Assembly (NCBI RefSeq): GCF_020829445.1
Contig: NZ_JAIVFV010000007.1
Location: 19,780-83,779 of the forward strand
Length of the DNA: 64,000 nt
Reading direction: 5' to 3'
Source of the DNA: Nostoc sp. CHAB 5836
GTDB taxonomy: Bacteria > Cyanobacteriota > Cyanobacteriia > Cyanobacteriales > Nostocaceae
Within the stretch, counting starts at the first letter, position 1; the number at the start of each line of letters is the position of its first letter. Below, in pieces: positions 51,265 to 60,154 of this stretch. Below the pieces are notes generated by a model. That model did no database searches. It was not told the origin of the DNA and saw only the letters and a program-made list of their open reading frames with translations. The position numbers were made by a program, and so were the translations under genes.

Positions 51265-54200
51265 ATGACACAGCCTAAAATAACCATCACCACAATCCCG
51301 TTACCAACTAACATTGATTTAACAATTGCTGTTTCTGTGGGGATGGGAATTGCGATCGCTTTTTGGGCAAATTGTGCTTTTGCTCAAATTACTCCCGATG
51401 CCACTCTACCTAATAATTCCACCGTCAAACTAGAAGGTAACACCAGAATTATTGAAGGAGGAACTAGAGCGGGTGACAATTTATTCCACAGCTTTGGGGA
51501 ATTTTCCGTTCCCACTGCAAGCACTGCTTTCTTTAATAATGCTCTTGATATTCAGAACATCATTAGCAGGGTAACGGGTAAGTCAGTTTCAAACATTGAT
51601 GGATTAATTCGCACGTCGGGTATAGCTAACCTGTTTTTACTTAATCCCAATGGGATTATTTTTGGCAAAAATGGCCAATTGAATATTGGCGGGTCTTTTG
51701 TGGCAACGACCGCAAATGCCATTCAATTTGGCAATCAAGGTTTTTTCAATGCTAACAATCCAAATTCTCCTGCACTACTGACGGTCAATCCTTCAGCTTT
51801 GCTATTCAATCAAATTACGGCTGCACCGATTCAAAATAACTCAGTAGCACCAGCAGGATTAGATCCTACAGAAAGCGTGAATGCATCTGGTCTGCGTGTT
51901 GGAGATGGTCAAAGCTTGCTGTTAATAGGTGGCAACATAAGCATGAATGGTGGCAGATTAAATGCTTTTGGTGGGCAAGTTGAGTTAGGAGGATTGGCAG
52001 GAGTAGGAACAGTTGGGCTGAGTGTGGATGGCAACTTGTTAAGCTTGAGTTTTTCTGATGAAGTAGAACGAGCAGATGTGTCTTTAACTAATCGTTCCCA
52101 GATATATGTACCTGGGGAGAACAGCGGTAGTATTGCTATTAATGCCCGAAATATAGATATTTTGGCAGGAAGTCTTATTTTAGCAGGGATAGTGTCAGGA
52201 CTAGGTTCTACTGACAGTCGGGCAGGAGACATTACGCTCCGTGCTGTAAACAAAATTAGAGTTGAAGATTCAAGTACAATTGCAAATACTTTATCTAAAA
52301 ATGCCACTGGAAATGGCGGCAACATAGATATCATCACAGGGTCACTCTCTGTTACTAATGGCGCTCAACTGCAAAGCCTTACCAGAGGGCAGGGGAATGC
52401 TGGCAACATTATTGTTAATGCCAATGATATTGTCTCCTTCAATGGAGGTTTTGCGGTTAGCAGCGTGGGAGATACTGCCAGTAGACAGGATGGAAATATA
52501 CAAGGTGGAAATATCAATATTGCTGCGAGGTCACTCTCTGTTACCAATGGTGCTCAACTCACTGCCAGCACCTTTGGAAAAGGAGATGCTGGTAGTGTGA
52601 ATATTAATACCCACGATACAGTTTCTTTTGATGGAATCAACAGCAATGCATTCAGCACTGTAGAACCAGGAGGCGTGGGTAAAGGTAGCGACATTAACAT
52701 CACCACTGGGTCGCTCTCTGTTACTAATGGCGCTCAATTGAGTGCCAGCACCTTTGGAAAGGGAGATGCTGGCAATGTCAATATCAATGCCCGCGATACC
52801 GTTTCTTTTGATGGGAAAGTTAATGGCTTGGCCAGTGCTGCATTCAGCACTGTAGAATCGGGAATTGTAGGTAAGGGTGGCAACATTAACATCTTTACTA
52901 GGTCGCTTTATGTTACTAATGACGCTCAATTGAGTGCCAGCACCTCTGGAAAGGGAAATGCTGGTAGTGTCAATATCAATGCCCGCGATACGGTTTCTTT
53001 TGATAAAAGCTTTGCGTTAAGCCTTGTAGAACCAGGAGCCATAGGTCAAGGTGGCAACATTAACATCACTACTGGCTCTCTCGCTGTCACCAATGAAGCT
53101 GAACTAATTGCTGGCACTGCTGGAGAGGGAGATGCTGGCAATGTAAATATTAATGCCCGCGATACCGTTGCTTTTGATGGATTCTTGAGCGCTGCATTTA
53201 GCAATGTGCAGCCTGATGCCACTGGTAAAGGTGGTGACATAAACATCACCACTGGATCGCTCTCGGTTACCAATGGCGCTCAACTGAGTGCTGCAACTAA
53301 GGGAAACGGAAATGCTGGTAGTATCAATATCAATGCCATCAATGCCCCCTATACAGTTTCTTTTGACGGGAGTGCTATGGAATTTGCTAGCGGTGCATTT
53401 AGCGTTGTGGAACCTGATGGCGTGGGTAAAGGTGGCGACATCAACATCACCACAGGGTTGCTTTCAATAACTAACAGTGCTGAATTAGCTACCGGCAGCA
53501 TAGGACAGGGTAATTCAGGCGACATAGCAGTTACAGCCCGTTCTATTCGTCTTGATAACAAAGGCAGTATTCAAGCTATAACTGCATCAGGCAATGGCGG
53601 AGATATCACCTTGAACGTGCAAGACCTGTTAATCTTACGTCATACCAGCCAAATCTCCACTACTGCTGGCACTGACCAAAAAGAAGGAAATGGCGGTAAT
53701 ATCACCATCAATACCCCATCGGGCTTCATCGTCGCCGTTCCCAATGAAAATAGCAACATCACCGCCAATGCCTTTAAAGGCTCTGGTGGCAAAGTCACAA
53801 TCAACGCTACTGGTATTTTTGGTATGACAGTGCTGAGTCGAGAAGACTTGGTACGAATGCTGGGAACTAACGACCTAGCTCAACTCGACCTTCAAAAGCT
53901 TCCAAGTAGCATCACGGCAATTTCCCAGACAAGTCCTACTTTAAACGGTCAGGTAACTATTAACACTCCAGATACTGACCCCAGTCGCGGCTTAATTCAA
54001 CTACCCTCTAACCTCGTAGATGCATCCCGACAAATTGCCCAAGGTTGCACTCCCAGAGGACGACAAAACGCCAGTCGTTTTATCGCTACCGGACGCGGTG
54101 GATTACCCCAAAGTCCTAATGAACCGTTGCGGGGACGAGCAGTGATTACTGGTTGGGTAGATTTGCCACCAGAAGCAACAACCATCGCGGATAAATTATC

Positions 54201-54339
54201 TACTGCATCTATAACCAAATCTAGCGATCGCATTGTAGAAGCTCAAGGATGGATTGTCGATGCTAATGGTAATATTATACTTGTGGCTCAATCTGTGCAA
54301 AGTTTTTTTATTCCCTCTGCCATGTCCTGTAGTCAATAA
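51265..54339 (+). CDS. Filamentous-haemagglutinin-type exoprotein, tandem paralogue
   Basis: A 1024-residue secreted protein. The signal peptide ends near residue 48 (CAFAQITPDATLP). The TPS domain has DNLFHSFGEFSVP, IQNIISRVTG and NLFLLNPNGIIFG. A beta-helix follows with at least six strong copies of a VTNGAQLSASTFGKGDAGNV-type unit. The C-terminal block matches the gene before it. The N-terminal half resembles the 6503-10663 protein more than its neighbour, while the 3' end resembles its neighbour, which suggests recombination among paralogues. It lies 30 bp before the TPR-CHAT gene and is surely co-transcribed with it. Confidence 0.93.
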   Translation: MTQPKITITTIPLPTNIDLTIAVSVGMGIAIAFWANCAFAQITPDATLPNNSTVKLEGNTRIIEGGTRAGDNLFHSFGEFSVPTASTAFFNNALDIQNIISRVTGKSVSNIDGLIRTSGIANLFLLNPNGIIFGKNGQLNIGGSFVATTANAIQFGNQGFFNANNPNSPALLTVNPSALLFNQITAAPIQNNSVAPAGLDPTESVNASGLRVGDGQSLLLIGGNISMNGGRLNAFGGQVELGGLAGVGTVGLSVDGNLLSLSFSDEVERADVSLTNRSQIYVPGENSGSIAINARNIDILAGSLILAGIVSGLGSTDSRAGDITLRAVNKIRVEDSSTIANTLSKNATGNGGNIDIITGSLSVTNGAQLQSLTRGQGNAGNIIVNANDIVSFNGGFAVSSVGDTASRQDGNIQGGNINIAARSLSVTNGAQLTASTFGKGDAGSVNINTHDTVSFDGINSNAFSTVEPGGVGKGSDINITTGSLSVTNGAQLSASTFGKGDAGNVNINARDTVSFDGKVNGLASAAFSTVESGIVGKGGNINIFTRSLYVTNDAQLSASTSGKGNAGSVNINARDTVSFDKSFALSLVEPGAIGQGGNINITTGSLAVTNEAELIAGTAGEGDAGNVNINARDTVAFDGFLSAAFSNVQPDATGKGGDINITTGSLSVTNGAQLSAATKGNGNAGSININAINAPYTVSFDGSAMEFASGAFSVVEPDGVGKGGDINITTGLLSITNSAELATGSIGQGNSGDIAVTARSIRLDNKGSIQAITASGNGGDITLNVQDLLILRHTSQISTTAGTDQKEGNGGNITINTPSGFIVAVPNENSNITANAFKGSGGKVTINATGIFGMTVLSREDLVRMLGTNDLAQLDLQKLPSSITAISQTSPTLNGQVTINTPDTDPSRGLIQLPSNLVDASRQIAQGCTPRGRQNASRFIATGRGGLPQSPNEPLRGRAVITGWVDLPPEATTIADKLSTASITKSSDRIVEAQGWIVDANGNIILVAQSVQSFFIPSAMSCSQ

Positions 54340-54369
54340 TTCGTTACTCCAATCGGGGGAGGAATTACG

Positions 54370-57033
54370 ATGAAACTCAAGAGTTATAAAAATAATCAGT
54401 GGCAACAGATATGTAACAGATGTAATATATGGTTCACTCTTCCCTTTAAAATCCATAAGTTGTCTGTTTTCATGCTCTTGGTTCTGGTGACAGCTTTTTT
54501 GTGCGTTACTGCTTTTCCTGTTGCTGCAACCTTAGAGAAACAACATATCGCAACTCTTGGAGTCTCAATCCAAAATCCGACTGCACAAACACAAGACTTG
54601 CTGCAACAGGGTAAAGTGCTGTATGAGGCAGGACAGTTTGCAGAAGCGGTTAAAGTTTTGCAACAAGCAGTTAAAAGTTATGGTAGCCAAGGCAATGAAT
54701 TGCAACAAGCTGTGGCATTAAGTAATTTGGCATTGGCATATCAAAAATTGGGTAATTTGACACCAGCGCAACAGGCAATTACGGATAGCTTGAAGTTGCT
54801 CGAAAAATCTTCTACTGCCCAAAATCTTCAAGTTCTAGCTCCAATTCTAGATATTCAAGGTAGTATTCAACTAGACTTGGGACAAGCTGAACAGGCACTT
54901 AACACCTGGCAACGTGCGGAAGCCAGCTATAAGCAATTAGGCGATCGCAATGGCATTACCCGCGATCGCATCAATCAAGCACAAGCATGGCAAGTTTTGG
55001 GATTTTACCGTCGGGGTTTGACAATCTTGACTCAATTGCAGCAGGAGTTACAATCAAAACCTAACTCTATTATCAAAGCCGTAGAATTACGGTCTTTTGG
55101 CAATGCTCTGCAACTAGCTGGAGATTTGAATCAATCCCGTCAGGTATTACAGCAAAGTTTGTCAATTGCCCAAAAATTGGATTCTCCCCAGGATGTCAGC
55201 GCGGCTTTATTCAGTTTAGGCAACACGGCACAAGTACAGCAAGATTTTAAGGGTGCAATACAGTTTTATCAGCAAGCTGCTGCGATCGCTCCTAACTCGA
55301 TTAGCAAAGTTCAGGCTCAAGTTAATCAGTTGAACTTACTAGTGAACACGGGACAAACAGCCGCTGTGCAGACACTATTGCCGCAAATCCAAACTCAACT
55401 GACACAACTACCTGCTTCTGTAACAACTATTTATGCGCAGATTAATCTAGCTCAAAGCTTGATGAAATTCGGAACTACACCCAAAGCGATCGCTCAAATC
55501 TGCGCCAGAGCCTTGCAACAAGCTCAAAATTTAGCAGATAAACGAGCTGAGAGCTTTGCCCAAGGGACTCTGGGTAGTGTGTACGAGCAAACTAAACAAT
55601 GGTCAATAGCCCAGAACCTCACCCAACAGGCACTGAACATAGCCCAAACAATCAACGCCCCAGATATCGCTTATCGTTGGCATTGGCAGTTAGGACGCTT
55701 GTTAAAACAGCAGGGAGACATTGAGGGCGCTATTGCCAGCTATGATACTGCGATCGGTGAGTTGCAAACTCTCCGTAGTGACTTAGTGGTTGTGAATCGG
55801 GATGTCCAGTTTTCCTTTAAAGAAAGTGTAGAACCTGTATATCGAGAGTCCGTAGAATTATTGTTGCAGTTCCAGCAAACTCATCCGAGCGAACCAACCC
55901 TAGAGAAAGCTAGACAGATGATTGAAACACTGCAACTAGCGGAATTAAACGACTTTTTTCGGGAAGCTTGCATTAATGCCAAAACTGTTTTGCTTGACAC
56001 GGTGGTAGATAAAGATAATCCCACAACTGCAATCATTTATCCCATTATTCTGCCTTCTCAACTCCAAGTGATTGTCAAAATTCCTAACCACCCACTGCGT
56101 AATTATACAGTAAACAAGTCACAGAAGCAAGTAGAAGGTATTCTCAGACAACTCAGAGAGTATCTGTTAGAACCTGATCGGACTGAGGAAGTGCAGGCGC
56201 TGTCACAAGAAGTCTATGGGTGGTTAATCAAAGAAATTGAGTCAGATTTAAAAGAAAGTGGAGTCAAAACCCTTGTATTTGTACTGGATGGAATATTGCG
56301 AAATGTGCCAATGGCTATATTGTATGACGGTCAGCAATATCTAGTAGAAAAATACGCTGTAGCACTCAGCTTAGGACTTCAGTTACTCGCACTCAAACCC
56401 TTGACACAAACAAAACTCAATGTACTAGCTGCCGGGTTAGTGCAACCACCACAAGGCTTTCAACAGCAATTTCCACCGCTACCAGAAATTAAATCAGAAT
56501 TCCACTCTATTTCCCAAGCGATCGCATCTACCACCCAGTTACTAGATCGGGACTTCACCAGTAAAAACCTAGAGAGTAAGGTTAATGCTGTGCCATTTAA
56601 TGTGTTACATCTGGCAACTCATGGTGAATTCAGTTCCCGTCCTGAGAATACTTTTATACTTGCTGCTGATGGTCCGATCAACGTTACACAATTTGATAGC
56701 TTGCTGCGCCGTCGGGATGAAACTCGCTCCGAAGTCTTGGAAATGCTGGTTTTAAGTGCTTGCCAAACTGCTACTGGTGACAATCGCGCCACGCTAGGGC
56801 TAGCAGGAACATCGGTAAAAGCTGGTGCCCGTAGTACCTTGGCTTCACTGTGGCATATCAGTGATAAATCTACTGCGATCTTAATTGGTGAATTTTATCA
56901 TGAGTTAGTTAAAACTAAGGTGACAAAGGCTGAAGCCTTGCGTCGTGCCCAAGTAAAATTATTAAAAGATTATCCCAATTACAGTCGTCCTGGCTACTGG
57001 GCACCTTATGTTTTGGTTGGTAACTGGCTTTGA
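54370..57033 (+). CDS. TPR-CHAT domain protein, paralogue of 3913
   Basis: An 887-residue protein. A signal or anchor segment lies near 34-56 (MLLVLVTAFLCVTAFPVAAT). TPR repeats span about 70-470 (GKVLYEAGQFAEAVKVLQQA). The CHAT domain spans about 570-887 with His751 (HLATHG) and Cys798 (LSACQTATGD), ending PYVLVGNWL. It is translated from GGGGGAGGA before the ATG, and this ribosome site lies in sequence duplicated after both haemagglutinin-type genes. Pairing of a haemagglutinin-type gene with TPR-CHAT occurs twice in this window, which suggests joint function at the cell envelope. It overlaps the convergent nuclease gene by 28 bp. Confidence 0.92.
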   Translation: MKLKSYKNNQWQQICNRCNIWFTLPFKIHKLSVFMLLVLVTAFLCVTAFPVAATLEKQHIATLGVSIQNPTAQTQDLLQQGKVLYEAGQFAEAVKVLQQAVKSYGSQGNELQQAVALSNLALAYQKLGNLTPAQQAITDSLKLLEKSSTAQNLQVLAPILDIQGSIQLDLGQAEQALNTWQRAEASYKQLGDRNGITRDRINQAQAWQVLGFYRRGLTILTQLQQELQSKPNSIIKAVELRSFGNALQLAGDLNQSRQVLQQSLSIAQKLDSPQDVSAALFSLGNTAQVQQDFKGAIQFYQQAAAIAPNSISKVQAQVNQLNLLVNTGQTAAVQTLLPQIQTQLTQLPASVTTIYAQINLAQSLMKFGTTPKAIAQICARALQQAQNLADKRAESFAQGTLGSVYEQTKQWSIAQNLTQQALNIAQTINAPDIAYRWHWQLGRLLKQQGDIEGAIASYDTAIGELQTLRSDLVVVNRDVQFSFKESVEPVYRESVELLLQFQQTHPSEPTLEKARQMIETLQLAELNDFFREACINAKTVLLDTVVDKDNPTTAIIYPIILPSQLQVIVKIPNHPLRNYTVNKSQKQVEGILRQLREYLLEPDRTEEVQALSQEVYGWLIKEIESDLKESGVKTLVFVLDGILRNVPMAILYDGQQYLVEKYAVALSLGLQLLALKPLTQTKLNVLAAGLVQPPQGFQQQFPPLPEIKSEFHSISQAIASTTQLLDRDFTSKNLESKVNAVPFNVLHLATHGEFSSRPENTFILAADGPINVTQFDSLLRRRDETRSEVLEMLVLSACQTATGDNRATLGLAGTSVKAGARSTLASLWHISDKSTAILIGEFYHELVKTKVTKAEALRRAQVKLLKDYPNYSRPGYWAPYVLVGNWL

Positions 57034-57869
57034 CAAAGCCTATCCAAATTATTTTCTTGTTGCTCCAACCAAGCTTCTAAATCAGATACATCCGTGAAAT
57101 CTAATAATGCCTCAGCTAAGTTTTCTAACTGCTCTGTAGATAATCCCCGCACTCGTTCAATTAATAGCGGCTCAATTTCGTTAAACCGTCGGTTAAACAG
57201 ACGATTAATCATTGTAAACGCTTCTTGCTGTCTGCCCTTCTGTAATATATCTTGATAAATTACCGACTCTTGCATAACGTCCTCGCTTAATAATCGACGA
57301 ATCAAATTTTTATCAAACCGTAAACCTGCTAATATCTCTGTATACCCAGCGATATTTTGCCTTATATCTCTATCTGAAATTGTAGCAACCCTTTGGGCAA
57401 CCTGTGATAACAACCCTTGGGGTGAGATTGTTTGTGTTAATGGTGCTAATGCTAGTAATGCTTGATTATTCAGAAATAGTGCTGAATCTTGCTCCCATAA
57501 GCGGATAACTCGATAGCGATGGGTTGTAGTTTCGTCTACATATTCTTCTGTAAATGCTATTTCGTCGTCTGTTTCTTGCAAGAAAATTACCACTTGCGTT
57601 ACAGGAATATCATATTGCCGTTTGAGTCTGACAGAATAATCCAACATTCGGAAAGGAATAGGAGGTGCAGATTTTGTTCGAGTCTGAAATTCGATGTGCA
57701 AAATCCGATTTTCTGTTTGCAAAAATGTCACGGAGTCAGCGCGAATTGGTTCGATGCTCAACTCAGTTTTTAATACTTTGATTTCTTGTGGTTCTACTGG
57801 TAGTAGCCAGCGTGCAAATTCTGATGGATATTCTTCAGCTAAGATTTTACAAACGTTATCAAAAGCCAC
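57006..57869 (-). CDS. Rpn/YhgA-like PD-(D/E)XK nuclease with DUF4351-type tail
   Basis: A 287-residue protein. The N-terminal nuclease-like fold has RADSVTFLQTENRILHIEFQ, with candidate catalytic residues Asp45, Glu60 and Gln62, and then RMLDYSVRLKRQYDIPVTQVVIFL. The C-terminal DUF4351-type segment is RGLSTEQLENLAEALLDF. This family is abundant in filamentous cyanobacteria and is related to recombination-promoting nucleases. It shares no strand or spacing with the secretion genes and is likely independent of them. Confidence 0.85.
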   Translation of the reverse strand: MAFDNVCKILAEEYPSEFARWLLPVEPQEIKVLKTELSIEPIRADSVTFLQTENRILHIEFQTRTKSAPPIPFRMLDYSVRLKRQYDIPVTQVVIFLQETDDEIAFTEEYVDETTTHRYRVIRLWEQDSALFLNNQALLALAPLTQTISPQGLLSQVAQRVATISDRDIRQNIAGYTEILAGLRFDKNLIRRLLSEDVMQESVIYQDILQKGRQQEAFTMINRLFNRRFNEIEPLLIERVRGLSTEQLENLAEALLDFTDVSDLEAWLEQQENNLDRLCQSQLPTKT

Positions 57870-57929
57870 AGTTCACACTCAGGTATATAGATATTTATGT
57901 AATTAATATTATCCAAATTATCGGCGTTG

Positions 57930-58061
57930 TAAGTAAGTCGGCAAGAATAAATCAAACTACGTTACGAAACGTAAATACACCTTAAACCCTTACAAATGAC
58001 GAAGGACAAATGACAAATGACAGCCTTAACCAGTTAGCTTTATTTTCGTCGCTCTACTTAT
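57930..58061. mobile_element. MITE of the TAAGTA(A/G)GTCGGC family, copy 2
   Basis: The left end is TAAGTAAGTCGGCAAGAATA and the right end GTCGCTCTACTTA. The inner part contains CGTTACGAAACGTAAA and ACAAATGACAAATGACAGCC, which match copies 3 and 4 in inverse orientation. Confidence 0.75.
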
Positions 58062-58063
58062 AA

Positions 58064-58441
58064 ATGCGGGATAAATTGAGATTAAAGCATGATTTAGGCG
58101 ATCGCCTAATCCTGCAAAGAAGCCAGCGATCGCCCTTATTTAAACTCCAAAATATTAAGTCTGTTTGTTCCAATGTCAAGGCGGAAGCTGCTACAAACTG
58201 CGCGAAACACCCAAAGGTGAAGACAGAAGTTACTACTCTTAAGGCGGAAGTTGCTACAGACTGCGCGAAACACCCAAAGGTGAAGACAAAAGTTACTACT
58301 CTTGAGGCAGAAGCTGCTACAGACTGCGCGAAACACCCAAAGGTGAAGACAAAAGTTGCTACAGACTGCGCGAAACACCCAAAGGTGAAGACAGAAGTTG
58401 ATCCTCTTAAGGCGGAAGCTGCTACAGGAAAGGCAAAATAG
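58064..58441 (+). CDS. Repeat-built open frame, doubtful gene
   Basis: A 125-codon frame whose second half is made of four tandem units at 58196, 58259, 58322 and 58364, of 63, 63, 42 and 63 bp. All are multiples of three, so the frame survives. The protein repeat is DCAKHPKVKTKVTTLEAEAAT-like, Lys/Glu/Ala-rich with one Cys each. No ribosome site is seen and the start lies at the edge of a MITE. It may be a minisatellite with no product. The unit lengths are the only support for translation. Confidence 0.35.
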   Translation: MRDKLRLKHDLGDRLILQRSQRSPLFKLQNIKSVCSNVKAEAATNCAKHPKVKTEVTTLKAEVATDCAKHPKVKTKVTTLEAEAATDCAKHPKVKTKVATDCAKHPKVKTEVDPLKAEAATGKAK

Positions 58442-58484
58442 AGAAATTTGTCGAGCCTACCTCAACGAGTAAATTTCCAGAACG

Positions 58485-58546
58485 CCAAAGGCTCGTTCAC
58501 AAGTATTAAAAACTCATTTACAAGTCAACAATATCTAGCGATCGCT
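58485..58546 (+). repeat. Direct repeat flanking the Uma2 gene, left copy
   Basis: CAAAGGCTCGTTCACAAGTA.., then CTCATTTACA and GTCAACAAT, ending GCGATCGCT. The same order recurs at 59370-59430 with a few substitutions, on the other side of the Uma2 gene. Confidence 0.7.
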
Positions 58547-58669
58547 GAATTTTCCGGTACGATAAATGAGATATCTTGATTTCCAACGCTCTCACAATAA
58601 TTAGCTCTCTTTTCTAAGAATACCTTCGCCATTTTTTGTAGATTGGGTTGGGTTTTGCTCAACCTACGA

Positions 58670-59257
58670 CTAACCACCTACAACCGTGGGAAAAATTCTA
58701 CTCAAGTCTAATAAGACATCTTCAAATCCAGGAATCGCCACTGACTGATGTGGCAAAGATATCTGCTTGCTGAGGTAATTGAATTCACCTTGAGCATTTT
58801 GATACGGTTGGCTGTAACGCTCAAGTTGGCAAACATTTAAGTTGACAATCCAATAATCAGAAATTCCGGCTTCTGCGTAGATTTCTAACTTTGTTGTTTG
58901 GTCGTAATTTAGGGTTGAGTCGGAAATTTCAATCACTAAAAAAGTATCTTCAGGATAGGGATGATGGGGAAGATAGTCAGTTTCATTTCCTCGTGCGATC
59001 ACCACATCTGGTTCAGGTTCACTATCTGATGGTAGTATGATTGGCTCTTGACAACGCACAACAGCCTGATCGCCTAGCAATCGATCCAGTTGTCTACAAA
59101 GTCGAGTTGTGCAAAATGTGTGAGGTGTGCCTTTGGCTACCATCTGAATTAGTTCTCCGCGAATCAACTCGATGCGATCGCTCTCTTTGAGAAATTCCAG
59201 TTCAATCAGCCGATGATATTCGTCAATAGTGAATCGCTTTGGTGTGACAACGTTCAT
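58670..59257 (-). CDS. Uma2 family (DUF820) putative endonuclease
   Basis: A 195-residue protein of the Uma2 family, common in cyanobacteria. The start is MNVVTPKRFTIDEYHRLIE. The PD-(D/E)XK-type active site is readable as Asp84 (EPDVVIA), Glu110 (FLVIEISDST) and Lys123 (QTTKLEIYAEAG), followed by the typical YWIVNL. Function is unknown beyond the nuclease fold. It is flanked by 60-bp direct repeats and is probably a mobile accessory gene. Confidence 0.88.
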   Translation of the reverse strand: MNVVTPKRFTIDEYHRLIELEFLKESDRIELIRGELIQMVAKGTPHTFCTTRLCRQLDRLLGDQAVVRCQEPIILPSDSEPEPDVVIARGNETDYLPHHPYPEDTFLVIEISDSTLNYDQTTKLEIYAEAGISDYWIVNLNVCQLERYSQPYQNAQGEFNYLSKQISLPHQSVAIPGFEDVLLDLSRIFPTVVGG

Positions 59258-59369
59258 GGGACGTCACCGATTTAACTGTTATGTACTTTCCAGTTTACCA
59301 TCTGTATCCATTGGCTATTGCCCATTCAATCGAGGCTTGAGCCTACCACACTGTTAGCTTCAATCAAGC

Positions 59370-59430
59370 TCAAAGGCTCATTCACGAATATTAAAAGCTC
59401 ATTTACAGTCAACAATGTTGTGCGATCGCT
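59370..59430 (+). repeat. Direct repeat flanking the Uma2 gene, right copy
   Basis: CAAAGGCTCATTCACGAATA.., then CTCATTTACAGTCAACAAT and GCGATCGCT. Same order as 58485-58546. Confidence 0.7.
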
Positions 59431-59459
59431 AAATAGAACTCTTGCAAAAGTCTTTTGTG

Positions 59460-59592
59460 ATAAATAGGTCGGCGCAATTAAAGATAACTGGTGATGGCTG
59501 TCATTTGTCCTTTGTCATTCGTCCTTGGTAAGGGTTTCAAGCCTGTTTACGTTTCGTCACATAGTTTGATTTATTTTCACCGACTTACTTAT
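59460..59592. mobile_element. MITE of the TAAGTA(A/G)GTCGGC family, copy 3
   Basis: The left end is ATAAATAGGTCGGCGCAATT and the right end TTTTCACCGACTTACTTAT. The inner part GGCTGTCATTTGTCCTTTGT is also present in copy 4. Confidence 0.75.
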
Positions 59593-60154
59593 AATTAAGG
59601 GTTTGATAATTTACGATGAATCGCCTGATAATACTTGCTCGAAACAATTTATAAACTCTTACCAAAAACTGAAATTAGAATAACCCCTAATCATACCACA
59701 AAATATTTATGCAAGAGTTCTTATGATTGTTTGATGCCCCAATTTTGATAAAGTAGGCGATCGCTGTTAAAAACTAGGCAATAGTAAAACTACTGAGCGC
59801 TAATTATTGTTTGTTTCTTAAGCTGATGCCAAAACTGGCTTGATTATGTAGTTTTGTAAAGTTTAAACAGGAGTTGCATAAAGCTATTAACTTGACCTGA
59901 GTAAATAATGTATGCCCGATTAACCCTTACACAATCAGACTTAGGCGATATTCTCGAAAAAAATGCTCCATTCTAGAGGCCATAAGTTGAATTGACCGTT
60001 TTTGATCTGCGATCGCCTAAAATTTCACTGATAGCCGAGAAACATCATTTTTGGCTCTGGTCTGGGAGCGGGTTTGGGCCTTAGACACAAGAAAAACGGC
60101 GGCTCAATCAATAATGCTTAGTCAGTAAACCAAACTTACAAACAGAAAGTTCAA

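Larger units (their letters stand above)
59258..60154. other. Intergenic stretch, 897 bp
   Basis: It contains the right direct repeat (59370-59430) and a MITE (59460-59592). About 59600-60150 is AT-rich sequence in which I see no gene, RNA or clear terminator. The promoter of the 60155 gene is expected near its end. Confidence 0.6.
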
